Assembly (NCBI RefSeq): GCF_018130385.1
Contig: NZ_JAFCLU010000046.1
Span: forward strand, 1 to 41,038
DNA length: 41,038 bases
Reading direction: 5' to 3'
Origin: Bradyrhizobium sp. AUGA SZCCT0283
GTDB taxonomy: Bacteria; Pseudomonadota; Alphaproteobacteria; Rhizobiales; Xanthobacteraceae
In this document: positions 7,846-16,752 of the stretch, one piece after another
Numbering within the stretch: the stretch's first letter is position 1
How the letters are laid out: every line of letters starts with the position of its first letter
The notes under the pieces: generated by a model
Told to the model about the DNA's origin: nothing
Database searches by the model: none
Seen by the model: the letters and a program-made list of their open reading frames with translations, nothing else
Program-made: the position numbers and the translations under genes

Positions 7846-8465
7846 TCCTGTCCCTCCAGGCTCGCGCATACCGCCTGCACGAGAACGCAGCTTGAGCGCG
7901 CGCCGGGATCGATATGCCCGATGCTGCGCGGGCCGAGGAACGACGCCCGCCCCTTGGTGGCCTGCATCGGCGCGGTCCGCTCGACCGCTTCGGCCGCGGT
8001 GATGCGGACCCGCGCGATCAGATCCGCTTGGCCGGCCGCCGTCTTCAGCGTCTCCAGGACGGGAATGAGCACGTCGAGCATCGTCTTCTCGCCGGCCTGC
8101 GAGCGGCCCCGCGCGCTCACCGCGTTCACGCCGCAACCAAAGACATTTGCGAGATCATCCGGCAATTGTCTGTCGTGCGAGAGCGCTTCGCCCGCGGCAA
8201 GAAAGAAGCTGCCGTAAAGCGGCCCGGAAGCGCCGCCGACCGTCATCACCAAGGTCTTGCCGATCATCTTCAGCGCCTCGTCGAGCGGCTGCGCGGAGAT
8301 CGCATCGAGCTTACCCAGCACCGCTTCGAATCCGCGCTTCATATTGATTCCGTGGTCGCCGTCGCCGATCGCCTGATCCAGGCTCGTCAGCTCCGGCGCG
8401 CTGGCGATGACCCGCTCTGCGGCCACTTTGACCAACGACTTGAACGTATCGGGTTGCAGCGACAT
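7842..8465 (-). CDS. dhaL: Dihydroxyacetone kinase, ADP-binding subunit DhaL
   Basis: Predicted 207-residue helical barrel subunit that holds ADP/ATP with two magnesium ions and transfers the terminal phosphate to dihydroxyacetone on DhaK. The metal and nucleotide motifs are clear: IGDGDHGINM near residues 33-42 and GGASGPLYGSFF near 77-88, plus the GEKTMLDVL loop. Length is normal (about 210). It follows the second UgpC-like ATPase gene by 12 bases and overlaps dhaM by four. Direct coupling to importer ATPase genes suggests that the imported compound, or something quickly made from it, is dihydroxyacetone. Confidence 0.93.
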   Translation of the reverse strand: MSLQPDTFKSLVKVAAERVIASAPELTSLDQAIGDGDHGINMKRGFEAVLGKLDAISAQPLDEALKMIGKTLVMTVGGASGPLYGSFFLAAGEALSHDRQLPDDLANVFGCGVNAVSARGRSQAGEKTMLDVLIPVLETLKTAAGQADLIARVRITAAEAVERTAPMQATKGRASFLGPRSIGHIDPGARSSCVLVQAVCASLEGQE

Positions 8466-8477
8466 CGACTTGATCCT

Positions 8478-9498
<1,021 letters not shown>

Positions 9499-9506
<8 letters not shown>

Positions 9507-10596
9507 GGCGCGCGCTCCCCTCATTGGCGGTCCCAATCGCGAGGCCGCTGCCGACATCGAACAGCGCCAGGCGTTCGGAATGGAATTCGAGACCCACCGT
9601 CTCGCCGATCCGCACCGCCGCATTGGAGGGCAGCCGCGCCGCGACGCGTCCATGCGCCGTGTCGACGGTGACGATCTGGGTGGTGCCGAGATATTCGGCT
9701 CCGAACACCTCGCCGCGGAAAGGTGCCGCGTCGGCAAAGCGGATATGCTCCGGACGTATTCCGAGCGCCAGCGGGGCGCTCGCGCGATCCTCGCGGATTT
9801 CCGGCACCGCGATCCTGGTGTCATGGAAGCTGATCACCCGATCGCCGGATCGCAAGCCCCCTTCAAACCGCAAGAAGTTCATGGGCGGCGAGCCGATGAA
9901 GTCGGCCACGAACATGCTCGCGGGCCGGTCATAGACCTCCTGCGGCGGGCCGATCTGTTCGACGCGTCCCTTGTTCATGACGGCGATCTGGTCCGCCATA
10001 GACATCGCCTCAAGCTGGTCGTGCGTCACGTAGACCGTGGTCGCGCCAATGCGATCGTGCAGGTCGCGAAGCTCGCCGCACATGAGATGCCGAAATTCGG
10101 CGTCGAGCGCCCCCAACGGCTCGTCCATCAGAAAGGCCTTCGGTCGCCTGACCATGGCGCGCCCGAGCGCGACACGCTGGCGGTCGCCGCCCGACAGTTT
10201 CGAGGTCTTGCTCGACAAGAGATGCTCGATCCGCAGTAGACGCGCCGTTTCCTGCACTCGCTCGCGAACCTCGCGCCGGCCCATGCCCTGGCACTTCAGC
10301 GGAAAGCCGATATTGTCCGCGACATTCATGTGCGGATAGAGCGCGAAGAGCTGGAAGACGAAGGCGATGTCGCGGGCGGCGGCACGGCGGAAGGTCACAT
10401 CCTCGCCGTCAAGCAGGATCTTTCCCTCGGTCGGCAGCTCGAGGCCCGCGATCATGCGCAGCGTGGTCGTCTTGCCGCAGCCGGACGGCCCCAGCATCGC
10501 AAAGAAGGTGCCGTCGTCGATCGTGAAGTTCGAGCCTTGCACGGCCGTGAACTGATCGAACGATTTGCGCAGGTTTTCGACGCGGATCTGTGCCAT
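9499..10596 (-). CDS. Sugar/polyol ABC transporter ATPase (UgpC/MalK family), first copy
   Basis: Predicted 365-residue ATPase of the CUT1 type. Walker A is GPSGCGKTT, the signature LSGGDRQ, Walker B FLMDEPLGALD and the switch loop YVTHDQLEAM; a regulatory TOBE-like C-terminus follows (ALGIRPEHI is a usual landmark). The ATG at 10596 sits 10 bases after the stop of the small membrane-protein gene; the frame extends to 10653 without a better start. It differs clearly from the downstream ATPase, so the pair is not a recent duplication. Confidence 0.9.
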
Positions 10597-10606
10597 GGCT
10601 GCCGCC

Positions 10607-10810
10607 CTATTCCGGAAAATGGCTGACGATGACGTATCCAATCGTGCCGGCAAGGATCGTCACGAAGGAATAGCTGTAGAGATCGATCGACCAGGGCTGC
10701 ACCAGCATAATGATGCCGCCCCCGATCAGGGTCATCGCGCCCGCCTCCCACGGTCCGCGACGGAACCAGCGAGACACTCCACCCTCCTTGGCAACCGCAG
10801 ACCCGCTCAT
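10607..10810 (-). CDS. Small two-helix membrane protein in the ABC operon
   Basis: Predicted 67-residue protein. A short basic N-terminus with KEGGVSRWFRRGPW is followed by two hydrophobic segments, about residues 23-39 and 46-62, giving a hairpin in the membrane. The ATG overlaps the stop of the second permease gene in an ATGA and the next ATPase starts 10 bases after its stop, so it is translationally built into the transporter operon. Small membrane proteins of unknown role (for example DUF2160) also occur in rhizobial glycerol importer operons; I cannot say that this one belongs to that family. It may be an accessory subunit of the permease. Confidence 0.7.
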   Translation of the reverse strand: MSGSAVAKEGGVSRWFRRGPWEAGAMTLIGGGIIMLVQPWSIDLYSYSFVTILAGTIGYVIVSHFPE

Positions 10811-11769
10811 TTACGCACAGCTCCGAAGGTGATGCCGCGCAACAGGTGCTTGCGCAACAGCACGGTGAACAGAACGATTGGGACGACGAACAGCGTGGTC
10901 GCGGCAGCAACGGCCGGCCAATCCTGCCCGCCCTCGCCGATGATGAAGGGAATGAAAGGCGGCATGGTCTGCGCCTCGCCGCTGGTCAGGAGAACCGCGA
11001 AGGCGTATTCGTTCCACGAGAAGATCAGGCAGAAGATCGCGGTCGCCGCGATTCCGGTAACAGCCTGCGGCAACACCACCTTGCGCAGGGCCTGGAGCCG
11101 CGTGTAGCCGTCGACGAGGGCGGCCTCCTCATACTCGCGCGGAATCTCGTCGATGAAACCCTTGAGCAGCCAGACCGCGAGCGAGACGTTCACGGCGGTG
11201 TAGAGCAGGATCATTCCGAGCCTGGTGTCGGTCAGGTTGAGCTGCCGGTACATCAGATAGATTGGGATCGCGACCGCGACCGGCGGCATCATTCGCGTCG
11301 AGAGGATGAAGAACAGGAGATCGTCGGCCAAGGGAATGCGGAATCGCGAGAAGGCATAAGCCGCAAGCGTGCCGAGAAAGACGGCCAGGAATGTCGAGCC
11401 GAATCCGATGATCAGCGAGTTGACGAAACGCGGCACGACCTTCGAGGGTCCCGCAATGACCATGTCCCGCTGACGCACGAGCTTGTCGTACCACGTCTCC
11501 GGCGGCGGCAGCTTGGCGATGAAGTCCGGCGTCTGGCGGGTGCGCACGGTGAACAGGTTCACATAGCCTTCGAGAGTCGGCTCGAAGATCACCTTGGGCG
11601 GATAGGCGATGGCGTCGCTCTGCGACTTGAATGCGGTGGCGACGATCCAGAGCAGCGGCAGGATCGTGATCACGGCATAGAGAATGACGAGCCCACCGGC
11701 CACGGCCTTTGCGCGCGGCGAGGCTTCGACGATGGAGTGAGCGGTGGAATTGGCGACGGCAGCGGTCAT
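10807..11769 (-). CDS. Sugar/polyol ABC transporter permease, second subunit (MalG/UgpE type)
   Basis: Predicted 320-residue inner-membrane permease with about six transmembrane segments, beginning with ILYAVITILPLLWIVATAF. The cytoplasmic EAA loop that docks the ATPases is seen as EYEEAALVDGYTRLQALRKVVLPQ in shortened form (EEAALVDG). The periplasmic loop after helix 1 is longer than usual. The ATG at 11769 overlaps the stop of the first permease in an ATGA; the open frame continues to 12564 only as a shadow of that gene. It pairs with the first permease to form the channel. Confidence 0.9.
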   Translation of the reverse strand: MTAAVANSTAHSIVEASPRAKAVAGGLVILYAVITILPLLWIVATAFKSQSDAIAYPPKVIFEPTLEGYVNLFTVRTRQTPDFIAKLPPPETWYDKLVRQRDMVIAGPSKVVPRFVNSLIIGFGSTFLAVFLGTLAAYAFSRFRIPLADDLLFFILSTRMMPPVAVAIPIYLMYRQLNLTDTRLGMILLYTAVNVSLAVWLLKGFIDEIPREYEEAALVDGYTRLQALRKVVLPQAVTGIAATAIFCLIFSWNEYAFAVLLTSGEAQTMPPFIPFIIGEGGQDWPAVAAATTLFVVPIVLFTVLLRKHLLRGITFGAVRK

Positions 11770-12740
11770 CGTTGCTTCACCTTGTTGAGCACCTTGACGT
11801 AGATGTTGGCTGCACCGAACACGGTCACGAACAGGATGATGGCGAGCGCGGACGAATAGCCGGTGCGCCACTTCTCGAACGCGGCGCGCTTCAGCGTGAT
11901 CGACACGAGTTCGGTGGTCGACCCCGGTCCTCCCGACGTCAGGAGGTTGACCATATCGAACATCTTGAAGTTCTCGATCGCGCGGAACAGGACGGCGAGC
12001 ATCAGGAACGGCACCGTCATCGGCAGCGTGATCGACCAGAATTGCCGCCAGGGCGAGGCGCGATCGACTTCGGCCGCCTCGTAGATGTAGTCGGGAATGG
12101 AGCGAAGCCCGGCGAGGCAGATCAGCATCACATAGGGGGCCCACATCCAGGTATCGACGAGCACGATGGTCCAGGGTGCGAGCGAGACCTGCCCGGTCAT
12201 GCTGAACGAACTCGGCGGCACACCCGTGAACAGGCTGATCAGGGAGTTGAACGGCCCGATCTGCGGCTGCAACAGCAGGGTCCAGAAGTTGCCGACCACT
12301 GCCGGCGACAGCATCATCGGCAGCAGGATGATCGTGGTCCAGAAGCTGTGACCGCGAAACTGGCGGTTGATCAGCAACGCCAGACCATACCCGATAACCA
12401 CCTGTAGCGCCACTGACCAGATCACGAATTGCGCCGTGGTCTGGAGCCGGAACCAGACGTCCTCGTCGGTGAGGATGTCGGTGAAATTGTCGAGCCCGAC
12501 GAACCGCAGCGGCAGATAGGACATGCTGAGGTTGAGGCTCGTGAAGGACAGCCGGATCATCCACACCAGCGGAAAGATGTTGATCGCCAGCAACAGCGCA
12601 ATGGTCGGCGCGACGAACAGCCAGGCGATGGCCCGGTCCGACAGGCCGCGGACGCGCCGCGCGGCGCGAGATTTGGCGGGCTCGCTCATACCGGCAATCG
12701 TGACATGATCAGGTTGTAGGATCGTCGTCATCTGGTCCAT
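11766..12740 (-). CDS. Sugar/polyol ABC transporter permease, first subunit (MalF/UgpA type)
   Basis: Predicted permease of 324 residues from the ATG at 12740 (321 from 12731, 307 from 12689; none has a strong ribosome-binding site, so the start is uncertain). It has six transmembrane segments, starting with AIAWLFVAPTIALLLAINIF, and the EAA loop YIYEAAEVDRASPWRQFWSITLP. It follows the binding-protein gene across a 73-base gap that contains a stem-loop. It forms the membrane channel together with the next gene product. Family resemblance is to importers for sugars, sugar alcohols and glycerol; sequence alone does not give the substrate. Confidence 0.88.
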   Translation of the reverse strand: MDQMTTILQPDHVTIAGMSEPAKSRAARRVRGLSDRAIAWLFVAPTIALLLAINIFPLVWMIRLSFTSLNLSMSYLPLRFVGLDNFTDILTDEDVWFRLQTTAQFVIWSVALQVVIGYGLALLINRQFRGHSFWTTIILLPMMLSPAVVGNFWTLLLQPQIGPFNSLISLFTGVPPSSFSMTGQVSLAPWTIVLVDTWMWAPYVMLICLAGLRSIPDYIYEAAEVDRASPWRQFWSITLPMTVPFLMLAVLFRAIENFKMFDMVNLLTSGGPGSTTELVSITLKRAAFEKWRTGYSSALAIILFVTVFGAANIYVKVLNKVKQR

Positions 12741-12748
12741 CGGCTGGC

Positions 12749-12790
12749 TGGTCCAGCTTCCCCGAGGTGCACCCCCGGGGAAACCAGTTC
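12749..12790 (-). promoter_or_regulatory. Stem-loop between binding-protein and permease genes
   Basis: TTCCCCG at 12758-12764 pairs perfectly with CGGGGAA at 12776-12782, and outer CTGG/CCAG bases can extend the stem. It lies 31 bases past the stop of the binding-protein gene. There is no T tract, so it is more likely a stabilising or attenuating stem-loop of the kind that lets the binding protein be made in excess over the membrane subunits. Confidence 0.55.
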
Positions 12791-12813
12791 GGTTAGAGTT
12801 GCGAGCGGCGTGT

Positions 12814-14169
12814 CTATTGCGACGCGACCTGCTTGCCCTGCTCCTTGAAGACCTTGGTCCAGTCCTTGACCAGGAGATCGAGCGCCTGCTGCGCCGTGCC
12901 CTTGTCGGCAACGACGTAGTCATGCACCCGCTTCTGCATGTCGAGCAGCAGTTGCGCGTATGACGGCTCGGCCCAGAAGTCCTTGACGATGCCCATCGAC
13001 TCCAGGAATTGCGGTGCGAACGCCGCGCTCTTCGGGAAGTCGGGTGCATCGACCACCGCCTTCAGGGCCGAGTAACCGCCGAGCTGCCACCACTTCTGCT
13101 GCACGGCGGGTTGCGCGAACCATTTGATGTAGGCGAGCGCGTCGTTCCTGCGGTCGGAGGTCGCGACGACCGAGATGCCCTGCCCGCCGAGCTGGGTGAA
13201 GCGTCCGTTCGGACCGGCCGGATTGACGAAGAAGCCGATCTTGTCGCCGCCGACATTCGGATCCTTGTAGAGGCCGGGGAAGAAGGCGAACCAGTTCATC
13301 TGCATCGCCACCTGGCCGGACTTGAAGGCATCGAGCCCCTCTTGCATGTAGGCGTTGGTCATGCCGGGCGCCGTGCAGCACTTGTAGAGCTCCTTGTAGA
13401 ACTCGAGCCCTTTGGCCGCGTCGGATGAATTGACAACGCCCTGCATCTGGTACGGCTTCTTCGGATTGTCATAGCTGAAACCGTAATTGTAGAGCGCGTT
13501 GGTCACGCCCATGGTGATGCCTTCCGAGCCGCGCTCGGTGAAGATGTAGGCACCATAGACCTTCTTGCCGTCGATCTCGCGGCCCTGGAAGAACTCCGCG
13601 ATCTGCTTCAGCTCGTCATAGGTTTTCGGCGGCGCCAGATCGCGGCCATACTTGACCTTGAACGCGGATTGAATTTCGGGCCGCGAGAACCAGTCCTTGC
13701 GATAGGTCCAGCCCACCGCGTCTGCCATGGCCGGCAGCGCCCAATAGTTCGGCGAGTTCTTCGGCCACTGCGAATAGCCGACGACCGTTGCCGGGACGAA
13801 GTCGTCCATCGAGATCTTCTCTTTGTCGAAGAAATCGTTGAGTTTGACGTACCACTTGTTCTCGGCAGCCCCGCCGATCCACTGGCTGTCGCCGATGATC
13901 AGGTCGCAGAGCTTGCCATGGGAGTTGAGCTCGTTGAGGAAGCGATCGGCATAGCTCGTCCAGGGGACGAACTCGTATTTCATCTCGATGCCAGATTGTT
14001 TAGTGAAGTCCTTGCCGAGTTCGACCAGCGCGTTGGCCGGATCCCATGCCGCCCAGCACAGCGTGAGCTGCTTGCTCTGGGCGGTGGCCTCGTTTGCACC
14101 AAGTGTCCCCAGCACCACTCCGAGCACCGCGGTCACCGCTGAGCTGCCTAGCCATTTGAATCTTCGCAT
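12814..14169 (-). CDS. ABC transporter substrate-binding protein, sugar/polyol family 1
   Basis: Predicted 451-residue exported protein. Residues 1-30 form a Sec signal peptide (basic MRRFK, hydrophobic core, ATA-Q cleavage site near 30). The mature part looks like an extracellular solute-binding protein of family 1, with the typical LTLCWAAWDPANALVELGKDF opening in shortened form (WAAWDPAN) and a late GGQGISVVATS strand. The ATG at 14169 is preceded by AGAGGAAA; the open frame upstream to 14448 crosses the promoter region. It is the first gene of the operon that runs on to dhaK. The linkage to dihydroxyacetone kinase suggests a C3 compound or a sugar alcohol that yields dihydroxyacetone, which is inference. 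Confidence 0.9.
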   Translation of the reverse strand: MRRFKWLGSSAVTAVLGVVLGTLGANEATAQSKQLTLCWAAWDPANALVELGKDFTKQSGIEMKYEFVPWTSYADRFLNELNSHGKLCDLIIGDSQWIGGAAENKWYVKLNDFFDKEKISMDDFVPATVVGYSQWPKNSPNYWALPAMADAVGWTYRKDWFSRPEIQSAFKVKYGRDLAPPKTYDELKQIAEFFQGREIDGKKVYGAYIFTERGSEGITMGVTNALYNYGFSYDNPKKPYQMQGVVNSSDAAKGLEFYKELYKCCTAPGMTNAYMQEGLDAFKSGQVAMQMNWFAFFPGLYKDPNVGGDKIGFFVNPAGPNGRFTQLGGQGISVVATSDRRNDALAYIKWFAQPAVQQKWWQLGGYSALKAVVDAPDFPKSAAFAPQFLESMGIVKDFWAEPSYAQLLLDMQKRVHDYVVADKGTAQQALDLLVKDWTKVFKEQGKQVASQ

Positions 14170-14282
14170 ATCTGTTTCCTCTCTCGTTGAAGCATCTGAC
14201 CCGCTCAGCGCGCCCTGCCGGAGCGACGCCAAGACCCTGAAACCGAGTTTGAGGAGCGATGGGTGAGGAACGAGACGGACCA

Positions 14283-14305
14283 TTTCCGGAAAACGGGTCC
14301 GGAAA
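14283..14305 (-). promoter_or_regulatory. Hairpin in the leader of the transporter/dha operon
   Basis: TTTCCGG at 14283-14289 pairs with CCGGAAA at 14299-14305 in the predicted 5' untranslated leader, about 115 bases before the binding-protein start codon. An alternative pairing of GGACC with GGGTCC in the same place would exclude it. No known riboswitch motif was recognised. Confidence 0.35.
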
Positions 14306-14340
14306 GGCTGGGCTCCTCCCACACATCCACTCGATGCGTG

Positions 14341-14368
14341 ATGTTTAGTTTTTTGTAACACTAAACAT
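14341..14368. promoter_or_regulatory. Palindromic operator overlapping the operon promoter
   Basis: ATGTTTAGT at 14341-14349 and ACTAAACAT at 14360-14368 form a perfect 9-base inverted repeat around a 10-base spacer. It overlaps the predicted -10 element and the likely transcription start of the minus-strand operon, the usual place for a repressor. A related half-site pair occurs about 150 bases upstream (14495-14521). The binding protein is unknown; the HTH protein encoded in the operon is a candidate. Confidence 0.65.
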
Positions 14369-14393
14369 ATTACTGAACGTACGAGGCCGTCAA
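14364..14393 (-). promoter_or_regulatory. Predicted sigma70-type promoter of the transporter/dha operon
   Basis: On the minus strand TTGACG (14393-14388) is followed after 18 bases by TATGTT (14369-14364). The -35 box matches five of six consensus bases and the -10 four of six. It would give a leader of about 185 bases before the binding-protein start. Confidence 0.5.
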
Positions 14394-14494
14394 GTCGATT
14401 TCTTGCGGCCCGCCGAAAAATTTGAATAGGCCTAAAGATGTGCTGCATCGCAACAGATCGCGCGCAGAGCGGAAGGGTTTTGCTTCGACAAAGT

Positions 14495-14521
14495 GTTTAG
14501 CAGATTAGTTTTACTGAACGT
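14495..14521. promoter_or_regulatory. Second operator-like site upstream of the dha operon
   Basis: GTTTAG at 14495-14500 and CTGAAC at 14514-14519 form an imperfect inverted repeat like the promoter palindrome. In addition TTACTGAACGT occurs both here (14511-14521) and at 14370-14380, an 11-base direct repeat beside each site. Two copies about 140 bases apart would suit repression by looping, which is inference. Confidence 0.45.
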
Positions 14522-15121
14522 TCAATGCGCCATGACGAGCGAGAGCAGCGCCCCGTACACGCCGTCCGAATTTGATTGGAGAAGGCTAGCCACGAAAGTA
14601 TCGAGCTGGGGCGACTGGACCGAGCAGTCGCCAGGAGCGAATAACGATCACCCGCCTCGACGATGCGTGGGCATCGTGCGAACCGGATCGTAGACCGGCG
14701 TAGAAACTCGTGGGCCGTAGTAGCGGGGGACGACTCGAACCCCGACATCGATTTTTTTGACCTTAAGCTGAAACAGCAGCCCCTATCCACCGACGACACG
14801 AAGGCAGGTCCGCTCGTTATGCCGATAAACGAGATCAGCTTCTCGGTCGCAGGTGGGTGCACTGCTCTCGTCGATTCGCCCGCGTCGAGCCCCGACGCCC
14901 ACCTCACGTCGCGGACCGACTGCGCAGCTTTGCCATTGCTGGATTCTTCTGGATCTCCCGGTGCACACGTCGTGCACACGCCGCCTCCTAACCGAATGAA
15001 CGGGTTAAGCTCTCGCTCCAATCCATCATTGGACCCGTAGAGACACCTGAGCCGATCCGATGCGAACTGGCAAATTACAATGGCGCAAAGTGGCAAACTC
15101 GGCTGATGCTTGCGCGATCGA
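14522..15121. other. Gene-free stretch between the dha operon promoter and the GH3 pseudogene
   Basis: About 600 bases. Open frames occur on both strands, but their products are Arg/Ser-rich, match nothing I recognise and lack ribosome-binding sites. The only local structure seen is a 9-base tandem repeat, GTGCACACG at 14961-14969 and 14972-14980. The stretch may be decayed coding DNA. Confidence 0.4.
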
Positions 15122-16459
15122 TCAGTTGTCGAGCAAGTACAACGTCGTGGAATATCGTGGATTTTGGCGCTCCCCAGGGAACGCCCCTTTCAACCGCACC
15201 TCACTGTCGCCCAACATGGCGTCGAACCTTCCCTCGGCCGACGCCGCCGCGGCGCAGCTAAAGATGCGATAGAACTGCGCCCCCGTCAAAGGCGACCAGC
15301 AGCAGATCGACACCAGCGTTGAGCGCGTCGACCACCGCCATACAGACGCTGCGTTGATAGATCGCCCCCATCACGAGGTCGTCGGTCATGACGACGCCCT
15401 GATAGTTCCATCTCTTGCGAATGATGCCGTCGACGACCCGTTTGGAATACGACGCCGCGCGGTCCGGATCAACTGAGGTCAGCGTCACATGCCCGATCAT
15501 CAGTTGCGCTTTCGAACCAGCCAGCACCTTCCTGAAGGGACTCTAGTCGGACGCTTCGAGCTCATCCACGGACGTATCGAGATCGGCGCTGAAATGATGG
15601 GTATCGGTTCGCACGCGCCCGAGCCCTGGAAAATGCTTCACCGTGGCGCCGACGCCTGACGCTTCCAGCCCGCTCACATATGCTCGCGCGACGTCAGCGA
15701 CGACAACCGGATCATCTGAAATCGCGCGCTGGCCGATCAGCGTGTTGAAATCGAATCGGTTACGCTTCAGTTCGGGTCGCAAATCCAGCACCGGCGCAAG
15801 ATTCAGGTTGACGCCGAGCGCCGTCAGCTCCTGCCCGTGAATACGCCCGAGCGCCTCTGCCTTCTCGGCGCGAGCATCGGGCGCTAGATTCGCAAGCGCC
15901 GATAGAGCCGGCAACTTGGTCAAGGGCGGCGCCAGATGCGATACGATGCCGCCTTCCTGATCGGCCGCGACGGTCAGGGGCGGCAGGCCCGCAGCGCGCC
16001 GCTTTTCCTGCAGCGCCGAGATCTCTTCTTTCAATCGCGCCGCCGATGATCCCACGACATTGTGCCTGGTGATATAGACGCCGGAGATCAGGCCCTTCTC
16101 GGCCAGGCCAGCCACCTCCGGAAATGATGAGTATCCGACGATGAAGCGCCGCCCAAGGCTTCGCGCCTGCGCAGCATCGGTCTGCAAGACGTTCCGCTTG
16201 CGCCATTCAAACGAAGCCTGCGCTCCAGGATCGACAGCGATGGCAGGCACCACAGCAGAATGAGCAACCGTCCGGCGATGCCTCGTCTCCAATAACCGTG
16301 ACGGACGAGAACTACGACCGCGATGATGCTCGCTGCGGCCAGAACCAATGGCCCTCGCAACGAAATCAGATAGGGATCGTTCTTGTTGGCCGCAGCGAAA
16401 ATGCAGACAGCGCCGGTGAACCAGAGCAGGACGAGGCCAATGCGTTTGAGAATTTGCAT
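15122..16459 (-). pseudogene. Broken glycoside hydrolase family 3 gene (NagZ-like beta-N-acetylhexosaminidase)
   Basis: The intact ancestor can be read through three lesions. The ATG at 16459 starts a frame with three hydrophobic segments (membrane-anchored N-terminus) up to LPSLSIL. One missing base near 16224 shifts it into ASFEWRKR, RFIVGYSSFPEVAG, VAADQEGGIVSHL and VKHFPGLG, all family 3 landmarks. A TAG at 15543-15545 then cuts the frame, but the same frame resumes with MIGHVTLTSVDP and GVVMTDDLVMG, which contains the catalytic nucleophile Asp. Near 15280 an extra G in a G run moves the sense to GAQFYRIFSCAAAASAEGR, the normal C-terminus. Such enzymes remove N-acetylglucosamine from muropeptides or chitin fragments. 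With three lesions it should not make active enzyme. Neighbouring genes are unrelated. Confidence 0.8.
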
Positions 16460-16752
16460 GAAAATGGATGGCGGCTTGCGCGAGGAGGTCGAATGAGACC
16501 ATTGCCCGTATCAAAATCGTCTCGCCGACGCGAGCGCATAACCGCGCCTGCACGGAAACTGCATAAAAATCCTGAACTCTTGCAGACGGCGCTCCAAGCA
16601 AATGCACACCGGCATCTGATAGTTCGTCCTGCAAACTGGGCGATCATCGAATGCCTGTTCCCACGAGACTAGCTAACGACGGGTGGTGGCTGTGCGAGCG
16701 CCCCGCGACGGCGCTGGTTTGCAATTTTCCTCTCCAGACAGGTAGCGCAATA
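16460..16752. other. Short gene-free stretch upstream of the DUF4173 gene
   Basis: About 290 bases between the divergent GH3 pseudogene start and the membrane-protein start. The frame of the downstream gene is open back to 16651 but without a better start. No clear promoter pair was found. Confidence 0.35.

Noticed and set aside
14497..15096. 199-residue minus-strand open frame upstream of the dha operon
   Set aside because: No recognisable domain or ribosome-binding site, and it overlaps the operator-like site.
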